Assembly (NCBI GenBank): GCA_031216915.1
Contig: CM062289.1
Span: 394,470,674 to 394,534,673, forward strand
DNA: 64,000 nt
Direction of reading: 5' to 3'
Origin: Pictodentalium vernedei
Taxonomy: Eukaryota > Mollusca > Scaphopoda > Dentaliida > Dentaliidae
The number at the start of each line of letters is the position of its first letter. Positions within the stretch are counted from its first letter, which is position 1. Below the pieces are notes generated by a model. It had not been told where the DNA came from and ran no database searches. It saw only the letters and a list, made by a program, of their open reading frames with translations. Below, piece after piece: positions 12,879 to 23,370 of this stretch. The position numbers and the translations under genes are program-made.

Positions 12879-13039
12879 CCCACACATAACCTAAATGATC
12901 ATTCGCGGGTTATTTCCAGGCCTGCAAGTTGTAAGTCCCAAGAATGTAATTGGAGAAAATGTCAAATGTAACCAACTGTGCATGCTTACATGTATATCAT
13001 ACAGGTGTCTTCTCACTTCCAACTAGTTTCAAATCTGTG

Positions 13040-13310
13040 TGCCCAGGCCTGAAAATAAGCAGTCTGACATTTGCAGAATGAGGTCGCAAGAGGGTGAATT
13101 TGATGATGCTATTATGCCATACAGTAGGCCAATTTATCCTCTGGGTACCACTTTCTGTTTAGTTTTCAGATCCTTATTCAGACTGAGGTTCACAGAGGGT
13201 AAATTTAGTGATGCTACCCGGCTGTGCAGGGTAGCATCACTAAATTCACCCTCTGGGGACCTCATTTTGCAGATGACATTCTGCTTATTTTCTGGCTTGT
13301 GTGTGCCATC
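13040..13310. repeat. Nested foldback element
   Basis: An outer pair of arms (about 13047-13110 and 13235-13303) is mutually complementary, beginning CCTGAAAATAAGCAG and its complement. Inside it, a tight hairpin of AATTTAGTGATGCTACCC and its complement lies at about 13203-13247. The whole region can fold on itself, so frames open on both strands here are not genes. Confidence 0.75.
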
Positions 13311-13439
13311 CCAAGTTTCAAGACAACTCATCCCATTACCTTGCTGATGGGTACAATTTTTAGCACCCCTAGCGATTTGAGAATTTAAAACCTGAAATCA
13401 TGATCAGATTGCAAAAGAGTCTGCTTTTGTGATCCCCAC

Positions 13440-13700
13440 TCAACCCTTTATCCAACGTAAAGGCCAAAACTGGCCAGCGCTATTCACAAAAGTGGCCAAT
13501 TAATTTTCATTATTTTTTCATTTTTTGTCTCCAAAACATAGGTTATGACCCCTCTTTGGAACGAGCTCATCGAGCTCGTTCCAATGAGGGGTCATAACCC
13601 ATGTTTTTGAGACAAAAATAAGAAAAATAATTAAAATTAATTGTCGATTTTTGTGAATAGCACTGGCCGGTTTTGGCCGTTACGTTGAGTAAAGGGTTAA
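13440..13700. mobile_element. TTAA hairpin MITE, type B with two identical-type arms
   Basis: Both ends carry the GGCCAAAAC(T/C)GGCCAG arm, so the element is palindromic from end to end. All other intact type B copies pair this arm with a different one. Right TTAA is at 13697-13700; the left flank reads TCAA, a one-base change. Confidence 0.85.
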
Positions 13701-13842
13701 GGTGGAAAGAGGGTTCAAATAGCATGCCATTATATTCATATGTGCAGGCAACACTCAACCTTTGAGTTAATATATCTCCAGGAGATTGTCAAGTCTTCCT
13801 GGTAAAACATGCGAGATTACATGTAGTAATTTAATAAAGTTG

Positions 13843-14186
13843 TGCGGGGGCACGGTGACTCAGCAGGTAGAGGTGCAGGCTGCATGCCGAGAGGTCCTCG
13901 GTTCGAATCACACCTGCGGCAACCGTGTTGTGTCCTTGGGCAAGACTCTTCACCCCCATTGCCCACATGGGGGCACGGTGACGTTGTGTACTACGGCGTA
14001 GTGCACGTCGATGGTGCACCTGTCTTCAACCAATGCTAACCCTGCTTGTGTGGAATTAGTATGTTGGGGAGCTGACAGTTGCTCGTCGTTGCTCGCCGTT
14101 GCTTGGTGGTTCTCTCTGGGTACTCCGGCTTCCTCCACCCGTAAAACTGTCATGGTCATGATTAGCCATTGAGCAGAAATATGTAG
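13843..14186 (+). mobile_element. tRNA-derived SINE
   Basis: The head has a polymerase III box A-like GGTGACTCAGCAGGTAGAGG (13854-13873) and box B GGTTCGAATCA (13900-13910). The body includes GTCCTTGGGCAAGACTC, found in several animal SINE families, then CTCTCTGGGTACTCCGGC and a region ending near ATGATTAGCCATT. The 3' tail seen in the sister copy (49804-50024) is cut off, and an arm of a TTAA element follows directly. Confidence 0.75.
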
Positions 14187-14243
14187 TTAATCAAGAATTT
14201 TGTTTGCAAGTGTCATCTGCTATTCATGTTAGGTAAAGAGTTA
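14187..14243 (+). mobile_element. Single arm of a type B TTAA element
   Basis: Only the right outer arm (TAATCAAGAATTTTG...GCAAGTGTC...TTAGGTAAAGAG) and TTAA remain. The rest of the element is missing at the junction with the SINE. Confidence 0.7.
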
Positions 14244-14766
14244 ATGCACTATTTATTATAACAAGCTAAATGAACACTTTTCAGAGAGGGAGTATGAAGT
14301 ATGATTTCCCCCTCTCCAAAATGGAAAAAAAGAAAAATTATTGAGCATTATTTAATACATATATACGTACAATTGGGCAGATATGGGCGATTTATTTAGT
14401 AAAAGTCAAAATAAATACACATATAGCATAGATATATATAAAAGAATATGGATTACAATGAAATGAACTGAATGAGAATGCAACAATTTGTAATGCTTGT
14501 GAATGCCCTATTATAAAAAAATTCAATCAAATGAGTTGAATTTTAATTCAATAATACTCTTTGAAGACAAACAATGATTGCAATGCTTAACTGGCAAGAG
14601 TTCCATGTTTTTCACAAAATGCATGCGATAAATGAAAAATGAGTTAGCAGACTTCCTTCACAGGGCTCTCATTGAGATCACAGAATCAAGTTCAAGCACT
14701 ATTTAAGCACTTTTCAAGGAATTTGATGACAATTTTCAAGGACTATCAGGGCAGTACAAATCAGAC
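14244..14766. other. Intergenic, AT-rich
   Basis: I see nothing identifiable. Confidence 0.45.
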
Positions 14767-15346
14767 AGGTCAACTGGTACCTGCACCAGTACCCTCATGT
14801 TCCAACCAGTACCGGTGCTGAAGCTTTTGTCCCACTGGTACCAGGACAAAAATTTTTATGGGGAAATTCCTAATTGAACGAGGGTAAAACGGGATGATAA
14901 TCGTTCATGGCACACTTGCACGACATACTTTTAACTTACTTATGAATGAACGTATCAAAACACTCCATAGGTGCATGTTCTGTCTGCACCACATCCCCGA
15001 TACGGCCGATCCTATTGACTTTTCAACCGTGGCATCAAAGACAATAAAAGTGCCATCATCCGCTACTTCAAGGAAATTATTCTGTAGCGACATCAAAGTA
15101 ATCATAAAGCATGATCTTCATGCTTTATGATTACTTTGATGTTGTCGCAGAATAATTGGCATGATGCCATGTTTGTCTTGTGATCTTGGGGACTGGGGCA
15201 GTTTAAATGTGAATTTCTCCCATCTGATTGTGATATGTCACCCAATTGTTGATTTGTCCCAATACTGGTAGTGGTTTGGACAGGCTGTGTCCTGTCGCGG
15301 TACTGGTTATGTTGGTACCATCGGTACTTTGACATGCCTGGTACAA
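14767..15346 (+). mobile_element. Foldback MITE with GTCAAC(T/C)GGTACC ends
   Basis: Left CAGGTCAACTGGTACC and right GGTACTTTGACATGCCTG are imperfect inverted repeats. The centre is a hairpin in which GACATCAAAGTAATCATAAA pairs with its complement (about 15077-15158). A second copy in opposite orientation lies at 22005-22653. Confidence 0.7.
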
Positions 15347-15384
15347 ATTAAGCGGGCAATCCTTTTCATTCGCCTGTCATTTAC

Positions 15385-15616
15385 TTAACCCTTAAAAATG
15401 CACAGGATATCAAAATTTAATATTTTAATTATTGTTTTTCAAAATTTTACAAAAACAACATATGTGACTCCTCAATGGAATGAGTTCGATAAGCTCATTC
15501 CATTGTGGGGTCACATGATATGGTTTTGTTTAAATTTTTTGAAACATTTTTTTTTCAACTGCTCATTTTGTAAATTACGTTGGCGAATGCGGCAAATTCT
15601 TTGGGTGAAGGGTTAA
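15385..15616 (+). mobile_element. TTAA hairpin MITE, type A (diverged)
   Basis: TTAA at 15385-15388 and 15613-15616. The left terminus is degraded (CCCTTAAAAATGC); the right reads GGGTGAAGGG. The centre has AATGAGTTCGATAAGCTCATT instead of the usual GC-rich palindrome, still self-complementary. Confidence 0.8.
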
Positions 15617-15944
15617 AAAAAAAATATAAGGGATTGATTTTCTGTTCAATTTCAATACTAGCTCTTCAACCAATAACTTTACTCGAATTGTCATTTTCAT
15701 CATTTGTTAACTCTTCCAGAACCATGATCCATTTATTTATTTATTGAGGTTTAATTACACACTTTCGACATCCATGGTCACCTAGTGTCAGAAGAACTAT
15801 GATCTACTTTATAATGATGATAAAACCTACTATTATGATGACATGATGGTGAAAGGCAGTGATGTAACACACTGTTAGAAAAAACACTCTAAGCCTTTTT
15901 CAAGTGTATTACTGCATATGAATAATCCTCTTGATGAATAATAC
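15617..15944. other. Intergenic with SINE-tail-like TTTATTTATTTATTG
   Basis: A short piece at about 15730-15750 resembles the reversed SINE tail. Otherwise nothing recognised. Confidence 0.4.
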
Positions 15945-16027
15945 TTCCAAACACAAAACCATTTACCATACCTTCAGTACACATTTGACCTGTTAAATAC
16001 AGATAGGTTATTGAGTAAACTCTTGTA

Positions 16028-16275
16028 AACCCTTTACCTAATGTAATGGCCAAAACCAGCCAGTGCATTTCTCAAAAGTCGTCAATTAATTTTCATTATT
16101 TTTTTCATTTTTTTTCTCAAAAACATACGTTATGACCCCTTTTTTGGAACGAGCTCATCGAACTCGTTCCAATGAGGGGTCATAACCTATATTTTTGAGA
16201 TAAAAAATGAAAAAAAAAAGTTATTCAAGACTTGTTTTGCAAGTGTCGTCTGCTTTTCATGTTAGGTAAAGGGTT
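16028..16275 (+). mobile_element. TTAA hairpin MITE, type B, with altered flanks
   Basis: CCCTTTACCTAATGTAATGGCC on the left and GTTAGGTAAAGGG on the right enclose the palindromic centre. The flanks read TAAA and TTTA instead of TTAA. It lies inside the reversed Tigger-like element. Confidence 0.8.
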
Positions 16276-16562
16276 TAGTAAAAAATTTTGTAATATGACA
16301 AGAAAATACGCTGACAATGACTATATTTGCCTTGTTTATGGACCTAATTGGCCTCAGTACACTCAATACATGTATTTAATCTATTATATCTCATTTGACA
16401 GAGCTCCATGAGCTCTGTCAAACAAGATATAATAGTAAAAATACTCAGTTTATCTCCAGAGTAGAGGAGAGTACAGTACAGTTGCATTGGATTGGTCATA
16501 ATCCACGCGTGGGCAGTGATGTCCATGCCTGCGTTTACCAGGTAACAAAAATCAGCAGCAGC

Positions 16563-16622
16563 AAAATTTTAATTAATGAAGCACCGGTTTGTACCCAGTG
16601 CTTCATTAATTAAATTTTTGAT
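16563..16622. repeat. Hairpin with AATTAATGAAGCAC arms
   Basis: AAATTTTAATTAATGAAGCA pairs with TGCTTCATTAATTAAATTTT across a short spacer. The origin is unknown. Confidence 0.7.
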
Positions 16623-16927
16623 GATTATTCCTATAATTAGTGTTTGGAACCTAATGTAATATTATTACATTCATGGAAATACTGTGGAAAGTGACCAGCT
16701 CACGGTCATCGTACTATAACCAAATCACTGTTAATTAAATAATGCTCACTGGCAAAGTGGATATTCAGTCAACAAAGTTCTATTGTACATCAACCTGCTG
16801 AGTGTGAAAAGGAAAACAAACTCAATAAGAAACAAGGTAGGGTGTGGGTGCACAAGCGGGACAGTGGACCTCAGAAATGAAGCAATGAAGCTGATGAAAT
16901 GCTGTTTTAATAAAACTGTTGTAATGA

Positions 16928-17277
16928 CTAGTTTGCAGATTGAGAATCTTTATCCTCGCTAATGGCTTCTCTGTCTTCACTGTCTGAGGAGCGTTCTGGA
17001 ATGACTTGCAGAGGAAGTCTCCTGCTTGATCGAGACCCTGCACTATCTTCAGAGTCAAAAACATCATCGACATACTCATTTAGTATTCGCCTCTTTGGTC
17101 GGTAAGCTTTCACGTAGCGCAACTGCCGTGCAGATTTGTTGTAGTTGGTGGATGTTGATGTGGATGGCACAGTATCATGTAGTGATGGTGAGTATGGTGG
17201 TAATAACTGGCGGTTCATTTCCATTTGAGTAAGGTGATTCGGTGGACGGATCGTGTGAATCACAACATAGGCATCAT
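16928..17277 (-). CDS. TNF-receptor-like protein, last exon (cytoplasmic tail)
   Basis: This exon follows a strong 3' splice site on the minus strand (CTCTTTCAG at about 17286-17278) and ends in TAG at 16930-16928. Its first two bases complete a codon begun by the exon ending at 22694. Both borders are phase 1, and the joined CDS of 777 nt is open to a single stop (258 residues). The encoded tail of about 115 residues is hydrophilic. It has a Ser/Thr/Pro-rich stretch (PSTSTSTN), a basic patch (YRPKRR) and an acidic, Ser-rich end (SDSEDRE, SEDKD). I see no death domain and no clear TRAF-binding motif, so its signalling route cannot be read from sequence. The assignment rests on the splice match with the receptor exon; the tail alone matches no family I know. 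Confidence 0.7.
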
Positions 17278-17379
17278 CTGAAAGAGAAAAAAAAGTTAAT
17301 CATTACAGCAAATCGTGTTTTTAAAAAATATTTTTCAAAGTTTGGCCAGTTTTTTGGGCCATTTTTAGTTTTTTTTTGT

Positions 17380-17757
17380 TTTTTTTATTCATTTAATCTT
17401 ATTTGTTTTACAAGGTATTGGCGAACAAGTTATGCAACTTATATTAACGCCTCTCCTTGGCCCAATGGCGTAGGTGTGTGGGATGACCTTCATTGCTGCA
17501 ACTTCGTGGCCTAGCTCTTCTCGAATACTACGAAGGGATCTTTAGCCTGCACGGAGTGTGTCTCTCTCCGCACAGAGGACAGCCATTTTACGTCCCCACC
17601 CGATAGCGGATAGGACAGTACATTGTGACAGCATCAACCCCACAACTGATGCTGACAGAGAGTGTTCAGACTCCTCGAGAACTTTCCCCAACCGGGGATC
17701 GATCCCGGGACCTCTGGCATGAGAGACCAGTGCACTTATCCACTCAGCCACCACTCC
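17380..17757 (-). mobile_element. Ser/Leu-tRNA-like SINE inside the TNFR-like intron
   Basis: Read on the minus strand it begins GGAGTGGTGGCTGAGTGG (box A, ending at 17757), followed by box B-like GGGATCGATCCC. A unique body then runs to an end near AACAAATAAGATTAAATG. The head resembles class II (Ser/Leu) tRNAs, but the body and position mark it as a SINE, not a working tRNA gene. Confidence 0.65.
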
Positions 17758-17770
17758 ATTTTTAGTTTAG

Positions 17771-19065
17771 TCATAGGGCCCTGCAAAGCTTTGGAATTTG
17801 ATTTGAAGTTGTGTTGATAATTCAATTCGAGTCGCCAAGATTTGGAAACTGTTGTCTCACTGAAATGTTCTTAGAGTCATGCGAACTTGCAATGTGCCTC
17901 TTCTTGAACTCTTCTTCTATCATCAGGTCTCCTGTACAGGAGACCTGATGACAGAAGACGAGTTCAATAAGGTTCCGCTTCCGAAACTTTGACTCCATTC
18001 TGGAATATTCTACTTTTTTTGACTGATTTGTCCAAATTGACATGTCCCCATAAGCCTTTTCGAAACTGCCATCTTGGCTTTTAACCCTTTACCCAACGCA
18101 GACGATATCAAAATTTATTATTTTAAATATCAATTTTTCAAATTTTTCAAAAAATTTCAACAAAACCAAATCATGTGACCCCTCATTTGAATGAGCTCGA
18201 CGAGCTCGTTCCAACGAGGGGTCACATGATATGGATTTGTTGAAATGTTTTGAAAAATAATATTTTTTCACCTGCTGAATTTGCATATTACGCGGGCGGA
18301 TGCGGGCGATTCATTGGGTAAAGGGTTAATCTATGCAAGATCACAGGTCGCGAGGTGTGAACAAAGCGATTTCCATGTTCGTCGCGTTGAGTTCTGTGTC
18401 GGCCAAGACAATTAGTTTTATGAAATATCAAGTTTAAATTCATAGAACTGATGTCATCATTCGAAATAACAAAAGAGGCAGCCCTAGACAATTTAAAGTG
18501 ATGGGATACCACAGGTTTATATACTTTTTATTACGGAGACGATGACTTATTTTGAGTGGCAACAATGAAACACTCGTTGCACAGAGTTTCTCGGCTTGGG
18601 GAATTCCCGAAAGTTGTCGAAACAGTGCCGATGACCACAGAGTCATGACCCAGAATGCATTCAAACACCATTTAAGTCAACAGGAACTCAATTCGAAATA
18701 ATTAAAGTTCTCAAACAATATTGCTATCGTCTTAAACAAATGGTAACCTTGGCGAAATGTTTTTTTGGATTCGCACTAATTAACATAACAAGGTCTGAAG
18801 CACTTCGCCTGCTCTCTTCTCCCATTGCTTACAATGTGTTTTCTTGAAATGTTGACACCTCACGACCTGTGACCTTGCATAGATTAAATGCCAATATGGC
18901 AGTTTTGAAAAAGGCTTATTGCACAGAGTGGGGACTAACAACATTTACAGTTTTACGCAGGTGCAATATCTTGAAAAGCGTTGATATTCAATTCGAGATT
19001 TGATTCAAAATCCTTTGGGGGATTTGGCTCAACCCAAAATTTGGGAATCACACGCCCCTACTTGG
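17771..19065. mobile_element. Large foldback element with TAGGG(C/G) ends
   Basis: The left end (TAGGGCCCTGCAAAGC) and the complement of the right end (TAGGGGCGTGTGATTCCC) are loosely similar. Inside, 18047-18360 is complementary to about 18842-18925 once the MITE at 18081-18329 is removed. A separate tight hairpin lies at 17904-17967 (AGGTCTCCTGTACAGGAGACCT core). The ends suggest a hAT-type element, but I found no target duplication. It lies in the TNFR-like intron. Confidence 0.55.
18081..18329 (+). mobile_element. TTAA hairpin MITE, type A, with an internal empty site nearby
   Basis: TTAA at 18081-18084 and 18326-18329. The foldback partner at about 18842-18925 carries the uninterrupted site (complement reads GGCATTTAATCTATGC), showing that TTAA was a single copy before insertion. 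Confidence 0.9.
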
Positions 19066-19427
19066 TCAAGTCTCTCTGATGCACAAAATATAGATTAAGA
19101 GCTACCTTTCATATTAAAACAATGCAATCAATAAATAAGTTTGAAAAACTACCAAGTTCGCCTGTGAAAAGCAACCTGCATCAACAGTGTTGGATACGAC
19201 ACCTTCATTGTAGATTGTTTTTCATTGGCAAACTCTGTATGAGCATGTACTCAAAAGCTTGTTACTCTCGAGTGCCTAAAAATAGTACAGGGTGGAAAAT
19301 TTCTTGAAAATTAATAATAGTATAGGGTCGAATAATAGTATATGGTGGAAAATTCCAAGATGTGAGCCAGCCACTATGCTCAGAGCCATTTTTATAACAC
19401 AGAAGTCTGATGCTCTTGAAGTGGTGA
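19066..19427. other. Intron sequence, no recognised feature
   Basis: Part of the TNFR-like intron (17278-22693). I see no exon or repeat. Confidence 0.45.
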
Positions 19428-19560
19428 AGGGCTAAATTACTTTCGGTTATCATAATTTTCACATGGATTTGACTTGTTCCAATTTATGGGAGAGTGCCTA
19501 CAGGCACTCTCCCATAAATTGCACCAAGGCAAAACCTTATGTTGAGCCACTGACATGGAA
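19428..19560. mobile_element. Short hairpin element, GGGAGAGTGCC family
   Basis: The centre pairs TTTATGGGAGAGTGCC with GGCACTCTCCCATAAA. The outer part includes GGGCTAAATTA on the left and CAAGGCAAAAC on the right. Relatives lie at 26120-26235, 51008-51150 and, truncated, near 35030. Confidence 0.7.
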
Positions 19561-19732
19561 ATAATAATCACACGGGATGAGCATAAAGTATGAGTGAGAG
19601 ATGGTGGTCCAGAATGGTACTAAGAGTCTAAGAAGTTTAGTTTCTTTAGTTTCTGAAATTTGTTAATGGTCAACAAGCCAAAAATTTAATCCAACTCCTC
19701 AAAATGATCAGGGGTAAGACATAAGGTAGGGG

Positions 19733-19840
19733 GTGGCGTGGGACTCGGAAGTCCTACTCAAACCATACAAAGCTTTTATTAGGCCCATGTTTGAATATGG
19801 GGACTGTCATGACCAGCGACTAGCCTGCAGGGTACATGAG
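19733..19840 (+). pseudogene. Possible LINE reverse transcriptase remnant
   Basis: A short frame reads PYKAFIRPMFEYGD, like the conserved LYK-IRP-LEYG segment C-terminal of the RT palm in many LINEs. Nothing else of a LINE is recognisable around it. A chance match is possible. Confidence 0.3.
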
Positions 19841-20410
19841 GGAGAAGTGACCTGTACAGACTTTATGGAGAAGTCAAATGAAAACAGGGAGAAGTGGGCA
19901 GGAAGGAGAAGTATGAATCATGGGCTTTTGAATGATTGCTCCATTATATATAGTTTTCTCAAATGTAAATAACTCAAAAAAGGTGAGAGAGAGAAAAAAA
20001 AAACATGTTTATGTAATTTATTCAGAAAAAAAAATCTGCAAAATATTAATGTTGGGATAGCATCCCCCCCCCCCCCCCCCCCCCTCCATTTCACAGCCAC
20101 CTCAGGATTCGTGGAAGTCAAATCTATGTAAATTTAATCCACATGATGATATTAACTCATTTGGCATGACAGGCGAAAGCATGACAGACTGCAGTAAGCA
20201 ACTACAGTTGACATTTCAACTGATTATGTGTCCATCCCCAAGTGATATTAATCAAACACATACATACATGTTCCTATGTTCATGCACTATTTTAATTCTA
20301 TCCAAGAACAACTATATCACATTGTTTCGAATACTTTAGGTCACACTGTTTTTATTTTGAGTGCAGAAATACCAAACAATGACCCCAAAATCCTACAAAA
20401 CACATGACGC
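19841..20410. other. Intron sequence with C tract
   Basis: A C run of about 20 lies near 20065-20084. No exon recognised. Confidence 0.45.
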
Positions 20411-20659
20411 TTAACCCTTTACCCAATGCAAACGATGTCAAAATTTATTATTTCAAATATCATTTTTTGAATTTTTTCAAAAAATTTCAACAAAACCATA
20501 TCATGTGACCCCTCTTTGGAACGAGCTCGATGAGCTCGTTCCAAAGAGGAGTCACATGATATGGTTTTGTTGAAATTTTTGGAAAAATAATATTTTTTCA
20601 GCTGCTGAATTTGCATATTACGTGGGCGGATGCAGGCGATTCGTTGGGTAAAGGGTTAA
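20411..20659 (+). mobile_element. TTAA hairpin MITE, type A
   Basis: TTAA at 20411-20414 and 20656-20659; CCCTTTACCCAATGC left terminus; centre GGAACGAGCTCGATGAGCTCG. Left arm is the ACGATGTCAAAATTT version, right arm the CGTGGGCGGATGC version. Confidence 0.92.
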
Positions 20660-21751
20660 ATAAAGCATTATTCATCATAACCACTGACTGGCCAATTCTG
20701 AGCCTGATAATGACATTGAATTAGAAACGGAACCCCAAGGTAAAACTTTTCATACAATGAACATGACAGTGATAGTGATTATAATTCAGACCACCATCAA
20801 TCGCCACGCCGACCTCCAATTTGGCAATTACCACCACACAAATGTAAGAAAGGGTACCAAACTAAATTCCATCAAGTTTGTGGAGTTGCATTTTTGAATG
20901 GCCGCATAATATAAAAAAACTCTTTACCTCCTCTGAAAAAAAACATTCAATGCAATCCCAAGAAGGGTTTCAAAATTCTGTAACCCTTTAGTCAGGGTTT
21001 CCGCTAGGGGAAAATTTGTGGGTCCGGTAGTTTAAAGAAAAGGAAACTCAGACACTGAAGGCATCTGCCGCACATGCTCTCTGGTAGTCTGGGGGCATTC
21101 TGGTCGCTAAAATGCTGAATAATTGAAGTGGAAAATATGTATTTTTTCCTCCTACAATTCTATAAATTCCCACAGGACACACAATACTACATCTGGTCGG
21201 AGGTTTCATAAAAATACAAACCCAAAACAACACAAAATCCACGAATCCTGGAAAATCACGAATCCTCATTTTTTAGTAAACTTTGCGTGTGTGCTTGAGC
21301 TTTGTTTACAACCGCTCGGGGTAATATTCGAAAAGAACCATGATGTGGACATGTAACATCATGCACGTGCAATTACATCATTTAGCACTCAAAATAAAAG
21401 CCAGTGATTTTGGACCAAACATGACAATATGAGTCCGAAATTTTATAGGCGATGTTTAGGATTTGAACTTTATTTCTCCCTCTCGTCTGGGGGTTATAAA
21501 GTATCAGGTTGTCGTCGGTAATAGTAGCATAGTATACAACATAATTATGCCTATATTACGTGGAAACAAAGGATCCTGAGTGTCGTTACGATACAGCATT
21601 GTACTCGACATTTTAACCACCAGCTTTTCTGAGTGAATAGCCGGTCTAGCGGAAACCCTGCTTCAGTTTAATAAATCATCCTTTGGTAAAATTCCTGAAA
21701 AATATTAAGCGACGACAGTACAGTTTCTCTGAATATTCCGTGCCCAAACAG
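20660..21751. other. Intron sequence, no recognised feature
   Basis: A segment beginning CAGGGTTTCCGCTAG (about 20993) is answered by AGCGGAAACCCTG at about 21648-21660. These inverted ends suggest a DNA element of about 670 bp spanning 20993-21660, whose interior I cannot place. Confidence 0.45.
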
Positions 21752-21926
21752 TTAACCCTTTCAAGAGTTATCAAAAACTATATCATGTGACCTTTCATTG
21801 GAACAAGCTGAACCAAATCTTTCCAATGATAGGTCACATGATACAGTTTTGAGGAAATTGTTTTTCAATTGCTCAATTTGTAAATTACGTATGGGAATGC
21901 AGTCAATTCATTAGGTGAAGTGTTAA
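21752..21926 (+). mobile_element. Shortened type A TTAA element
   Basis: TTAA at 21752-21755 and 21923-21926. Most of the left outer arm is deleted. The inner arms (TATCATGTGACC / GGTCACATGATA) and right terminus (TTAGGTGAAG) remain. Confidence 0.8.
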
Positions 21927-22004
21927 ATCAAATCAAATCTTGAAGCTTACACAGACCTGCATGCACCGGTATATGTAAGTATGCACTTTTGCCCAGCAAT
22001 GTTA

Positions 22005-22653
22005 AAGTACTGACAGTACCAACATAGACAGCCTGTCCCATCAAAATTGGTACCTGGACAAGCCAACAATTGGGTGACATCACAACCAGATGAGAGAAAT
22101 TTATATTTAAACCGAACCAGCCCCAAAGATCGAAAAGACAAACATGGCATCGTACCAATTATTCTGCGGCGGCATCAAAGTAATCATAAAGCACGAAAAT
22201 CATGCTTTCTGATAACTTTGATGTCGCCACAGAATAATTTCTTTGAAGTAGCCAATGACGGTGCTTTCATTTTCTTTGATGCCACGTTTGAAAAGTTAAA
22301 ATGATCAGCCTAAAACGAGGTGGAGGTGGTGGTGCAGACAAAACATGCCCCTTGAGAGTGTTTTGATATGTTGATTCACAAATAAGCTGAAATTATGTCA
22401 TGTACATGTAAGTGTGCCATCCACAATTATTCGTCCCCTGTGTTCCAATGTGTTCTATGTGCCAGTAGGCACATAGAACACATTGGAACTCAGGGGATGA
22501 ATTATTAGCCCGTTTACCCTCGTTCAGTTAGGAATTTCCCCATAAAATAATTTTGTACCGGTATCGGCAGGAAAAAAGCTTCAGTACCGGTGACGGTTGG
22601 AGCATGAGGGATCCGGCGGTACCAGTACAGGTACTGGTTGACATGCCTGCTTT
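22005..22653 (-). mobile_element. Foldback MITE, second copy of the 14767-15346 family
   Basis: It matches the complement of 14767-15346 over both flanks and the central hairpin (about 22150-22240). It ends GGTTGACATGCC. An additional hairpin has been gained at 22434-22500 (CCAATGTGTTCTATGTGCC and its complement). Confidence 0.7.
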
Positions 22654-22693
22654 GGCCACAGCAGTTTTGTGACACAATAAATCTATTTCTTAC

Positions 22694-23120
22694 CATCGTC
22701 CTCTCTTGATTTTCTTACTCTGTTGAGGTGAGGAATTCTTTTACAGGTACACAATACTATAAAAGTGGCAATGACAATGAGTCCACATAACACTCCAATT
22801 AAAGAATATGCTAATTTCTTCCAATATTCTCCATCACTTTGAAGTTGTGGGTCGGTCAGTATGTCTACTTTACTTGCATCTGTTTTAGCAGTTGGATGTT
22901 TCTCGGCATTGCCAGAGCTGAATGGTAAAAAGTCTATGATGCCACACTTAGTATCTTTGTGCTCAGAACAAGTTGTTTTGATGATCTCATTTCTAGTACA
23001 AACTGTGCATGGAAGACAAACATTCTTTTTCACCTCGAGATATGTTTTTCCTGGTGAACACTTCACAGTTGCTCCAACATCTCCATAAGTCAATATGAAG
23101 ATAACAACAGAAAATATCAT
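22694..23120 (-). CDS. TNF-receptor-like protein, ligand-binding and membrane exon
   Basis: This exon encodes a type I membrane receptor. A hydrophobic signal peptide (about residues 1-17) is followed by one cysteine-rich domain: CSPGKTYLEVKKNVCLPC, then CTRNEI and CSEHKDTKC, six cysteines in the C-PG-Y...C-PC--C...C---DT-C pattern of the TNF receptor superfamily. A stalk of about 45 residues and a transmembrane segment (about 105-127, SLIGVLCGLIVIATFIVL) come next, then a basic stop-transfer region. ATG at 23120 has A at -3. A likely 5' UTR exon junction (CTAG then GATCC) lies at 23180/23179, so the exon extends to 23179. The donor is GTAAG at 22693, phase 1, joining 17277. A single domain is few for this family; the exact subfamily is not clear. 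Intron 17278-22693 is full of transposons. Confidence 0.85.
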
Positions 23121-23370
23121 GGTGACCAGTTGACATCACACAAAATTTTCATACTTTGAAAGACCTTCTCTATTGGATCCTAGAAAAAAAAAGAAGAAAT
23201 TTTAATCCTAGTATTGAAACAATCAAAGAATTTTGCTATCCGACTAGTCGGAAGCCATTGGTCAACAACTAATTGATTCACGCAAAAATTCGAACAACAA
23301 AACCAGCAAGAATCCATGTAGATTCTCACTGTACCTCTTTTAGGATTCGCATGAATAGAATTGAGTCAAT

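Larger units (their letters stand above)
15945..16790 (-). mobile_element. Reversed Tigger-like MITE broken by later insertions
   Basis: About 15950-16020 is the complement of about 11150-11220. About 16728-16790 is the complement of about 10855-10920. The hairpin at about 16380-16434 matches that at 10974-11031. Between these blocks lie a type B TTAA element (16028-16275) and another hairpin (16563-16622), so the order of insertion can be read. Confidence 0.6.

Noticed and set aside
13039-13347. Plus- and minus-strand frames of 102 and 65 residues
   Set aside because: Both lie in the nested foldback element and mirror each other.
13843-13915. tRNA gene
   Set aside because: Box A and box B are present, but the sequence continues into a SINE body repeated at 49804-50024 and no full cloverleaf acceptor stem was evident.
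17690-17757. Ser/Leu tRNA gene on the minus strand
   Set aside because: The head is tRNA-like, but there is no matching acceptor stem and a SINE body follows.
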